Below the pieces are notes generated by a model. It had not been told where the DNA came from. It saw only the letters and a list, made by a program, of their open reading frames with translations, and made no database searches. DNA of 63,209 nt from Saprospiraceae bacterium (lineage in GTDB: Bacteria; Bacteroidota; Bacteroidia; Chitinophagales; Saprospiraceae): the NCBI GenBank assembly GCA_016787415.1, contig JAEUUT010000156.1:1-63209 (forward strand), in the 5' to 3' direction. Positions 41,570 to 48,964 of the stretch are shown piece by piece. Made by a program: the position numbers and the translations under genes. The stretch's first letter is position 1, and the number at the start of each line of letters is the position of its first letter.

Positions 41570-44155
41570 ATGATCTCATTGTCTGCCCGTTCTGTCAGGA
41601 ATTGTTACCTGGTACCGCTGCTTTGCTTTGGAATGTTTCAAAGTATACAGGCACAATTTGACATTCTTCCCGCCATCACTAAACTGCCGGATGCGGTGCA
41701 AAACCAGGCATACCCTGCGCCCTACACCGGCAAGCCTTACCCGCTCACATTCACACTGTCGAACGGGGTCATTCCCAGCAGTTGGGACTGGATTCCACTC
41801 GGCGGCACAGCCGATATTTCCACCCTGGGGATTGATGTGAACGCTTCTACCGGAGCATTGAATTATATATCTGCCGGTAGCCCGCGTATTGCCAATGGTA
41901 CCGCCGGCACCCTTTGTCGGGGCCGACTGGAAGCGAGAGACAATATGGGAAATTTGATCAGGGATCGGGAATACACGATGTTCGTCCGGAACAGTGCGCC
42001 GCCGCTGTGCAGCGCGCCCAAGGAGTTTGTCATCCTGCTCGACCGCTCGGGTAGTATGAATATTCCAGTAGATGCCACCAACGACCGCTGGGATGAATTA
42101 AAAAACACGGTCTCTACCTACCTGCCCCAACTCAACGACGCCTTGGGGCAAACCGGCATCCTGAAAGTGTATTATTTCAATGGCGCAGCGGCTTCTTTGA
42201 AATATACCGGCAACTGGGGCCCCAACTGGAGCAACCGCACCTATATCGAACAAACACTTTTTCAGGAAGGCGCGCCACTTGTAAATATCACTCCTTCGGG
42301 CGGAACCCCCATCGGCGATGCCATCTGCGACGCCGTTCAGGGCTCCGCGGCTGCCAACAACCGCACATTCATCCTCTTTACCGACGGGCATCAGACGGTG
42401 CCGCCTGATTACAATTCCGGCACGCACGAAATCCCGTGTACCACCGGCGGCACCATCGACCTGGATAACAGCCCGAACAATCAGATCAAAATTTTCACCA
42501 TCGGCACTACCGGCAGCGATGCGCCCCTGCTACAGATATTGGCACAGCCCCACGGGCAGTTTGCACAGTCGAATACGGGAGGTTCGGCCGAGTTGAACAT
42601 CTTTTTTACCAGTACCATTCCCTGGTCGCTGTACGATTGTGGAAGCCCGCGGATTATTGATTATCAACATGCTACCCTGCTCAATTCGCGCGATACAATT
42701 ATTCATACGTTCAAGATAAACCGGATGATCGACAACCTGGCTATCAGGCTTAGCAAGATCAGAGGGCGCATGTACGGAACATATTTATCGCTGTACAAAG
42801 ACGGGGAGCCGGTACTTAACACACCTGTGGAAAACAATGATCTCAACATTCGTTATTTTATCGAATTCAACGACCCCTATGAAGCAGGTGGCAACTGGGA
42901 AGTACGTGTAAATACTACGGGAGGGCTCGAATACGAACTCTCTGTGATGGCCGAAGACAAATACCTGAAAACCCGACTGGATGCCGGCGAACAGGGTCTG
43001 GTGTATGCCGGCGACCCGATTCACGTCAACCTCAACCTGCTGGAAGCCGGCCAAGGAATCGACAATGCCGTGGTGCGTGCTATCCTGCTCAAACCCGGCG
43101 AGGACCTCGGCGACCTGGCTGCCCGCACCAATATGTCGGCAAACAGCCTCCCGAGCACAACATCCGGCGACCCGCTCGATAACGGGCAAGCCAAAATCGA
43201 TTCGCTGCTGCGCAATGCTGCTTTTGTAAATCAGGTGAAAAACGATACCAGCGGTACCGTATTGACCTTGACGCCTGCCGGAAATGGCAATTACACCGGC
43301 ACATTTACCGGCAACACCCTGACCGGCACCTACCGGGTGGTAACGCTCATTGAGGGCCAGCGCCCCGGCCTCGGCGCTTACCAGGGCTGGGAAACCAAAT
43401 GCGTACTCGTCGATTTTTCCCGGCCGGAAGACATAGACCTAAAACAAAGCATCGTCGACTTGGGTGTTATAGATGGCATACACCGTTATGGACTGTCTAT
43501 TCAACCTGTCAACAAATTTGGCAAACGAATCGGCCCGGCGCAAACCCGCCGAATCGGCGTCCAACTCTCCAAAGGCACTGTGTCGCCGCTCCAGGACGGT
43601 CTGGATGGCACATACACCGCACAACTACGCATACCGGAAGGCGCCAATCCGTTGGTAACCATCACGGTAATCGACCCGCTCAAACCGGTCATTCGCGAAC
43701 CCCTGTCCGTCCTGCTCGGCCACGGCAGCACACATCCGTTCGGCATTAGCCTGCATTTCGGCACAGCCTTTCCCATCGGCAATTTCGACCTGGCTGCCGA
43801 CGCAGGGCTGGCGCTGGAAGCCGACCTGACCTGGAAACTCAACCCCAACTGGGCGCTGGAAGCCGTCATCGGGCGCTACACATTTGAGCCCGATCTGGAT
43901 GTTTCAGGCGGCACAGTCGGTGTGTTGTACAGCCAGGCATTCAACAACGGTTCATACGGATGGCACGCAGGCGCCGGACTGGGCGCTTTTCAGCCCATCA
44001 ACCAGGATTGGGCCTTTGGATATGCCTTGCATGCAGGTATACACAAACATATTACAACCCACCTGGATGGCGTGGTCGATCTGGGGCTGACGGGTGTGCC
44101 CAAGCCTGAAAGGAATTTTGTGAAAGCGACGCTGGGCGTGAAATATTTCTTTTAG
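41570..44155 (+). CDS. VWA-domain protein with C-terminal outer-membrane barrel
   Basis: 861 residues, signal peptide ending 'SIQAQ'. An N-terminal Ig/cadherin-like part (~30-145) precedes a von Willebrand A domain (~150-350) with an intact MIDAS 'FVILLDRSGSMN' (D158), followed by 'GGTPIGDAICDAV' and 'ILFTDGHQTVP'. Residues ~370-690 are beta-sandwich modules similar to those after VWA in CLCA-like proteins. The last ~140 residues ('AFPIGNFDLAADAGLALEAD' to 'KATLGVKYFF') form a small OmpA/OmpW-like barrel ending in Phe. VWA plus barrel would display a metal-dependent adhesion domain on the outer membrane. It is the last gene of the operon. Confidence 0.85.
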   Translation: MISLSARSVRNCYLVPLLCFGMFQSIQAQFDILPAITKLPDAVQNQAYPAPYTGKPYPLTFTLSNGVIPSSWDWIPLGGTADISTLGIDVNASTGALNYISAGSPRIANGTAGTLCRGRLEARDNMGNLIRDREYTMFVRNSAPPLCSAPKEFVILLDRSGSMNIPVDATNDRWDELKNTVSTYLPQLNDALGQTGILKVYYFNGAAASLKYTGNWGPNWSNRTYIEQTLFQEGAPLVNITPSGGTPIGDAICDAVQGSAAANNRTFILFTDGHQTVPPDYNSGTHEIPCTTGGTIDLDNSPNNQIKIFTIGTTGSDAPLLQILAQPHGQFAQSNTGGSAELNIFFTSTIPWSLYDCGSPRIIDYQHATLLNSRDTIIHTFKINRMIDNLAIRLSKIRGRMYGTYLSLYKDGEPVLNTPVENNDLNIRYFIEFNDPYEAGGNWEVRVNTTGGLEYELSVMAEDKYLKTRLDAGEQGLVYAGDPIHVNLNLLEAGQGIDNAVVRAILLKPGEDLGDLAARTNMSANSLPSTTSGDPLDNGQAKIDSLLRNAAFVNQVKNDTSGTVLTLTPAGNGNYTGTFTGNTLTGTYRVVTLIEGQRPGLGAYQGWETKCVLVDFSRPEDIDLKQSIVDLGVIDGIHRYGLSIQPVNKFGKRIGPAQTRRIGVQLSKGTVSPLQDGLDGTYTAQLRIPEGANPLVTITVIDPLKPVIREPLSVLLGHGSTHPFGISLHFGTAFPIGNFDLAADAGLALEADLTWKLNPNWALEAVIGRYTFEPDLDVSGGTVGVLYSQAFNNGSYGWHAGAGLGAFQPINQDWAFGYALHAGIHKHITTHLDGVVDLGLTGVPKPERNFVKATLGVKYFF

Positions 44156-44157
44156 CT

Positions 44158-44368
44158 GCAACACGGATTGCGCAGATATTAACGGATTTGCACGGATTTG
44201 GAACACGGATTACATGGATGTCAACGGATTTGCACGGATTTGGAACACGGATTACGCGGATGTCAACGGATTTGCACGGATTTGGAACACGGATTACACG
44301 GATGTCAACGGATTTGCACGGATTTTATCTGTGTAAATCCGTTAATATCCGCGTAATCCGTGTTGCAA
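44158..44368. repeat. Inverted repeat enclosing three tandem 42-bp ACGGATT units
   Basis: The outer arms TGCAACACGGATTGCGCAGA... (44158-44190) and AAATCCGTTAATATCCGCGT... (44336-44368) are inverted with two mismatches. Inside are about three tandem copies of a 42-bp unit containing ACGGATTTGCACGGATTTGG. Same words as at 28392-28630. The right part encodes the last residues of the aminotransferase on the minus strand. Confidence 0.88.
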
Positions 44369-45440
44369 TTCGTGTTGCATGCTCTTCCGTCAATCCCGGA
44401 TACAACGGCAGGCTCAGACAAGTATCGGCAATGATTTCAGCCAGAGGGAAATCGCCGCGCTGGTAGCCCAGTTCTTTGTAGGCTGCCTGCAAATGCGGTG
44501 GCAACGGGTAGTGAATCATGGTGCCTATTCCTTCCGACGCCAGTTGTGCCGCCAGTTCGTCGCGCTGGTCGGTACGGATGACGTATTGGTGCCACACATG
44601 CGCGGCCGGGTCGGTGGTTTGTGGCAATATAACACCTTCTACATCAGCCAGATATGCGCTGTACAGGTCAGCAATTTGCCTGCGTTGCGCCGTCCATTTT
44701 TCCAGAAACGGGAGTTTGACAGACAGCAAAGCCGCTTGCAATTCGTCGAGGCGGGAGTTGTAGCCCGGCACTTCATTGTAGTATTTTCGGGAAGAGCCGT
44801 AGTTGCGCAAGAGTCGGATTTGTGCTGCCAGTGCCGGGTTGTCGGTGGTAATAGCACCCGCATCGCCGACGGCTCCGAGGTTTTTGGTAGGGTAAAAACT
44901 GGTGGCGTTCAAGTGCCCGAAACTACCCGTCATTTTACCTGCATGCAAGGCGCCGTGGGCCTGCGCATTGTCTTCTACCACATACAGACCATATTTTTCA
45001 ACGATTGCCATAATTGCCGTCATATCGCATGCCTGTCCATACAAATGCACGGGCAAAATGGCTTTCGTTGCCGGGCTGATGGCGGCTTCCAGCAGTGCCG
45101 GATCCAGGTTGTAAGTGCGCATATCCGGCTCTACCGGCACCACGCGAGCGCCCACCTGCGACACAGCCAGCCAGGTAGCAATATAGGTATTGGAAGGCAC
45201 GATAACCTCGTCGCCAGGGCCGATGTCCAGCGCACGAAGGGCCAGGTGCAGGGCATCCAGCCCGTTGGCTACGCCGATGCAAAACGACGTGCCATTCCAG
45301 CGGGCATATTCGGCTTCGAATTGTGTAACGGAATCGCCCAGAATATACCACTGTTGTTCCCAGAAACGACGGAATGCCTCCATCGGGGTTTCCCCCAAAT
45401 CGGCGTTCATGGCAGTAAATGAAAAAAACGGAATGTGCAT
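44325..45440 (-). CDS. DegT/DnrJ/EryC1/StrS family sugar aminotransferase
   Basis: 371 residues. This PLP enzyme transfers an amino group from glutamate to a keto-sugar nucleotide. Motifs: 'GVANGLDALHLALRA', the cofactor-binding 'YVVEDNAQAHGALHAG' (D157, Q160) and Lys186 in 'SFYPTKNLGAVGDAG'. The closest logic is FdtB/QdtB, since the gene upstream is a FdtA-type ketoisomerase, giving dTDP-3-amino-3,6-dideoxyhexose. The last ~17 residues ('RIATRITRILTDLHR') are encoded by the intergenic ACGGATT repeat, so the C-terminus has been extended or replaced by repeat DNA. Confidence 0.9.
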   Translation of the reverse strand: MHIPFFSFTAMNADLGETPMEAFRRFWEQQWYILGDSVTQFEAEYARWNGTSFCIGVANGLDALHLALRALDIGPGDEVIVPSNTYIATWLAVSQVGARVVPVEPDMRTYNLDPALLEAAISPATKAILPVHLYGQACDMTAIMAIVEKYGLYVVEDNAQAHGALHAGKMTGSFGHLNATSFYPTKNLGAVGDAGAITTDNPALAAQIRLLRNYGSSRKYYNEVPGYNSRLDELQAALLSVKLPFLEKWTAQRRQIADLYSAYLADVEGVILPQTTDPAAHVWHQYVIRTDQRDELAAQLASEGIGTMIHYPLPPHLQAAYKELGYQRGDFPLAEIIADTCLSLPLYPGLTEEHATRIATRITRILTDLHR

Positions 45441-45510
45441 TTTTTGTGGATCGTGCGCGTCATGCAGGCGGGCTCTACGCTTTGTGCCCCTTGTGCATTT
45501 CTTTGTGATC

Positions 45511-45921
45511 TTAAATCTTCAACCGGCAAAAATCCTCATATGAACGAATGTAATCCTCCGGGTCGTACAGGGTAGAGGTAAACACCAGTTGTACGGCATC
45601 GTGCGAATACTGCATGGTATGCCAGCAAAGTGCAGGCAGGTACACCCCTACATCGGGCCGGTCGAGCAAAAAGTGTGTGGTTTCGCCTTGCAGGGTTTCC
45701 ACTTCGAGTTCGATGCGGCCATTCACGGCCAATATGACCATTTCGGTACGGTAGTGCGCATGTCGGCCGCGAATCACCTCATTCGGGGTAAAATACGTCC
45801 AAAATGCGCGCAAAGGCATGAACGGCAGGTTCTTTTCAAATTCGGCAATAGCGAGGTAGCCTTCTACCGAATGCCCGATTTTATCGAAATGAAGCGTATG
45901 TGGAGCAATGGGTTGATTCAT
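45511..45921 (-). CDS. FdtA/QdtA-type cupin sugar 3,4-ketoisomerase
   Basis: 136 residues, single WxcM-like cupin: 'GYLAIAEFEKNLPFMPLRAF', 'RGRHAHYRTEMVILAVNGRI', 'GVYLPALCWHTMQYSHDAV'. These enzymes convert dTDP-4-keto-6-deoxyglucose to its 3-keto isomer, the substrate of the adjacent aminotransferase. The His residues of 'GRHAH' belong to the active site. It lies upstream of the aminotransferase by 70 bp on the same strand and is divergent from the glycosyltransferase (56 bp). Other genes for dTDP-sugar synthesis are not in this window. Confidence 0.88.
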   Translation of the reverse strand: MNQPIAPHTLHFDKIGHSVEGYLAIAEFEKNLPFMPLRAFWTYFTPNEVIRGRHAHYRTEMVILAVNGRIELEVETLQGETTHFLLDRPDVGVYLPALCWHTMQYSHDAVQLVFTSTLYDPEDYIRSYEDFCRLKI

Positions 45922-45977
45922 TTTGCAATTGGTGGTTGGAGGGTGTTTCTTTGCAAGTTCAAGATAAAAACAACGAA

Positions 45978-46964
45978 ATGGAACAAACTGCCCACCCGGA
46001 ATTACTGTCTGTGATGATCCCGGCTTTCCACAGCGAACACCGCCTCCGTCCTGCAGTGGCGGCGCTGGCTGGCAGACTGGAAGCCGAGCAGATTCCTTTT
46101 GAAATATTAATCATCGACGACGGTTCCAAAGACCATACCTGGGCGGTGGCGCAGCAGTTGGCAAAAGAAGACGCTCGCGTACGCGCGTTCCGATTGAGCC
46201 GCAATTATACGTCGCCTTATGTGCATTTTGCCGGTTTTTCGGTTTGTAAAGGCGCTTGTGTCACTTCCATGCCCGACGACCTGCAACGCCCGCTCGATAC
46301 GCTGGTGGCCTGCTACCGAAAATGGCAGGAAGGGCACAAATTAGTGGTTTCCTATCGGGTGTCGAGGGACGACGGCTGGTGGAGCGATCTTTTTTCCGGT
46401 TTGTATTACCGCATTATGAACAGCCTGTCGGACGTCAGTTTTCCGCCCGGCGGCACCGATGGCTTTCTGGCCGACCGTGAAATTGTCGACATTATGAATA
46501 CGCGGATTCACCCGATTCACACTTCTACTGTGGTGGAAGTATTGCGGCTTGGCTTCGATCCGGTGTTCATACCTTACGACCGGCCGCCAAGGCAGGGGAA
46601 ATCACGATGGACCTGGAAAAAGAAGGTTCGACTGGCCAAAGACACGTTTTTTGCCTCTTCTTCTTTCCCTATCCGGGCGATTACGAGCCTGGGACTGGGC
46701 ATTTCAATCATTTGTTTGCTAGCGATTCCCTTGCTGACGTATGCCCGCTTTTTTGCGCACAGCCGCTTGTTCGGTTTTCAGGTGCCGGGCTGGACCACCA
46801 TTATTGCGCTGGTGGCTTTTTTCAACGGACTGATGTTGTTTTGCCTGGGCATCGTGGCGGAGTATATCTGGCGGATTTACGAAGAGGTGAAAGCCCGACC
46901 GGGTTTTATTATCAGAAAAGAGGGGCCTGTGACGACAGAAAAGACAGAAATACCCGGCAATTGA
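45978..46964 (+). CDS. Family 2 glycosyltransferase with two C-terminal membrane helices
   Basis: 328 residues from the ATG at 45978 (MEQTAHPELLSVMIPAFHSE); the upstream frame to 45900 overlaps the divergent cupin gene. GT2 signatures: 'ILIIDDGSKDHTWAVAQQLA', 'VTSMPDDLQRPLDTLVACYR' with the metal-binding DD, and the acceptor loop 'PPGGTDGFLADREIVD'. Two helices near 240-300 ('ISIICLLAIPLLTYARFF', 'ALVAFFNGLMLFCLGIVA') give the topology of DPM1/ArnC-type polyprenyl-phosphate sugar transferases. It probably attaches a sugar to a lipid carrier used by the GT39 enzyme downstream. Confidence 0.88.
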   Translation: MEQTAHPELLSVMIPAFHSEHRLRPAVAALAGRLEAEQIPFEILIIDDGSKDHTWAVAQQLAKEDARVRAFRLSRNYTSPYVHFAGFSVCKGACVTSMPDDLQRPLDTLVACYRKWQEGHKLVVSYRVSRDDGWWSDLFSGLYYRIMNSLSDVSFPPGGTDGFLADREIVDIMNTRIHPIHTSTVVEVLRLGFDPVFIPYDRPPRQGKSRWTWKKKVRLAKDTFFASSSFPIRAITSLGLGISIICLLAIPLLTYARFFAHSRLFGFQVPGWTTIIALVAFFNGLMLFCLGIVAEYIWRIYEEVKARPGFIIRKEGPVTTEKTEIPGN

Positions 46965-47021
46965 AACATTACGTGAGTCATTCCAAATCGCGCTACATTT
47001 GTTCGCAAACACTTACCAACC

Positions 47022-48689
47022 ATGGCAAAAAACAAAGCGAAAACCTCCACCTCTCCCAAAACGGCGCCTGCTGCCCGCCCTGCTCCAGCCGCTGCTACCC
47101 CTGCGTGGACCATGCCAGAGTGGGCCGTAGCAGGCATTTTGCTGTTATTGGTTGTCGTGTTGCGCTGGCAGTACCTCGACATACCGCTCGAACGCGACGA
47201 GTCGGTGTACACCTATCTGGGGAAAATTGCTCTTCAGGGTGGCAAACCCTACCACGATTTTTATGAAATGAAGCCGCCCGGCCTGTTTTATTCCTACGCG
47301 TTGCTGACAGGTCTGTTTGGTTATTCTGGCACGGGGCCGCACCTTGCATTGTTGTTTGTCGCCTTGTCGAATACGCTTTTTACCTATCTGATCGCCCGGC
47401 ATCTAGGCGGGCGGCGTGTAGCAGTGGTAGCGGCTGTCGCTTATATTTTTCTTTCACTCAATCCTGGCACATCTGGCTTGTACCTGGGTTCCGAACACGT
47501 CGCATTGCTTTGGGGGCTTCCGGGCTTATGGCTGGCCTTGCAATACCCCGAACACAAACGGCCGTACCTGCTGGTGCTGAGCGGCGTATTGCTGGCCCTG
47601 GCAGTGCTGGTGAAGCAAACGGCTGCGGCGTTCGGGGTTGCCGTCGTCATTTACTGGCTCATGCAATGGCGGACGAAGCGTACCGATTTTGCATGGAAAC
47701 CACTCCTGGGCTGGCTGGCTGGCGGTATCGCGCCGGTTTTGGGTGCTGTATTAATCGTTTGGGCATCCGGTACCATGAAGGAAGCACAATTCTGGCTGTC
47801 CGATTATCCCCAACATTACGCCACTTCTACCAATGAGAACAGGGTGGGCTTGTATTTTCAAACCAGTTGGGGCCTCGTATCAAAAAGTTATGAAGGTTAC
47901 TTTTGGGTAATGCTGGCAGGTTTTTTATTGCTCTGGCGTTCAGGAATTTCCACTACCTACAAAGTATTTCTGGCGGCGTGGCTGGCTTTGTCGGCACTAA
48001 CTATTGTACCTGGCATGCGATTTTACGGACATTATTACATCATGGCATTCCCGGCAGGGTGCATCGTCGGCGCCTTGTTTTTTGACGTCGTGGGTGCATG
48101 GCTGCAAAAGAGAGAGGAAATGTCGGTACTAATGTTGTCGTTGGGTTTGTTGTGGGGCGCGCACCATGTATTGGTCGAGTCCGGTATGTACTTCCGCCCA
48201 TCCCTGCCTGCCATCAGCCGGAAATATTCGCCCGGCAACCCGTTTGTGGAACACGAAATACTGTCCAGAGAATTGAAAAAAGTAGTGCAGCCCTCAGACA
48301 CCATCATGGTGTTCGGCTCCGACCCGCAGTATTACATTTATCTCGATAAAACAAGCCCGAGTCGGCACATGTACATGCCGTTTTTATCCAAATCACAATT
48401 CCCGGAAGCCTTTCAGTGGCAACAGGAAGTGCTGGGAGAATTAAAACAACTCCGCCCGAAATACGTCATTTTCAACGGCTATCCCTATGCCTGGATGACG
48501 CGATACGATTATTCCAATCCGTTTACCAAAGCCATTCTGGAAGTCTTGCATTCGCCTGAATACGAACCTTTCGAGTTTATTGAAGTAGATACGAAATCCA
48601 AACCCGCCATCGTGAAGAACACCGTGCAGCAGGGCGCTATTCGCAACAATGTGTATTTCGTGCAGGTGTTTCGGAGGAAAGAGAGGTGA
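47022..48689 (+). CDS. Multi-pass GT39/ArnT-like glycosyltransferase
   Basis: 555 residues. A cytoplasmic Ala/Pro/Lys-rich leader is followed by ~10 membrane helices. The first loop has 'LDIPLERDESVYTYLGKI', with the Asp/Glu pair typical of the lipid-linked sugar transferases of the PMT/ArnT superfamily, then 'GGKPYHDFYEMKPPGLFY'. The C-terminal ~150 residues are a soluble domain ('PSDTIMVFGSDPQYYIYLD'). It is probably the partner of the preceding GT2: one makes the polyprenyl-phosphate sugar, this one transfers it outside. The final codons and TGA stop lie inside the heptamer repeat (AGGAAAGAGAGGTGA). Confidence 0.85.
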   Translation: MAKNKAKTSTSPKTAPAARPAPAAATPAWTMPEWAVAGILLLLVVVLRWQYLDIPLERDESVYTYLGKIALQGGKPYHDFYEMKPPGLFYSYALLTGLFGYSGTGPHLALLFVALSNTLFTYLIARHLGGRRVAVVAAVAYIFLSLNPGTSGLYLGSEHVALLWGLPGLWLALQYPEHKRPYLLVLSGVLLALAVLVKQTAAAFGVAVVIYWLMQWRTKRTDFAWKPLLGWLAGGIAPVLGAVLIVWASGTMKEAQFWLSDYPQHYATSTNENRVGLYFQTSWGLVSKSYEGYFWVMLAGFLLLWRSGISTTYKVFLAAWLALSALTIVPGMRFYGHYYIMAFPAGCIVGALFFDVVGAWLQKREEMSVLMLSLGLLWGAHHVLVESGMYFRPSLPAISRKYSPGNPFVEHEILSRELKKVVQPSDTIMVFGSDPQYYIYLDKTSPSRHMYMPFLSKSQFPEAFQWQQEVLGELKQLRPKYVIFNGYPYAWMTRYDYSNPFTKAILEVLHSPEYEPFEFIEVDTKSKPAIVKNTVQQGAIRNNVYFVQVFRRKER

Positions 48690-48762
48690 GAGGTGAGAGG
48701 TGAGAAGCGAGAGGTGAGAGGCGAGAGGTGAGAGGTGAGAAGCGAGAGGTGAGAAGTGAGAG
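48681..48762. repeat. Heptamer array at the end of the GT39 gene
   Basis: About 11 units of GAGAGGT with variants GAGAAGC and GAGAGGC. The array includes the stop codon of the upstream gene and leads straight into a terminator hairpin. Unlike the other arrays there is no long reverse-complement arm here. Confidence 0.85.
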
Positions 48763-48806
48763 TGTCCGAATGTGAACGGTGGCGTTCAGGTTCGGACATT
48801 TTTTTG
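48763..48806 (+). terminator. Rho-independent terminator after the GT genes
   Basis: TGTCCGAA (48763-48770) pairs with TTCGGACA (48791-48798), with an inner TGAACG/CGTTCA stem, followed by a run of seven T. This is the clearest canonical terminator in the window. Confidence 0.75.
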
Positions 48807-48964
48807 GGCATTATGTTTTTTAAATACTTGAAAATGAACAGATTGGAAAGTGGCGTTTCGATTGTCATACATCCTGAAACTTCATACGTTTCGGCATTCA
48901 GGGTAATGTTTTTTTGAAAACGAATATTATCCTGAATCGCCTGTTTTATTCCAACCTGCTGCAC

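Noticed and set aside
28392..44368. Transposon ends of an insertion sequence
   Set aside because: The ACGGAT repeats at 28.4 and 44.2 kb share words, but the DNA between them holds ordinary operons, with no transposase and no target duplication that I could see.
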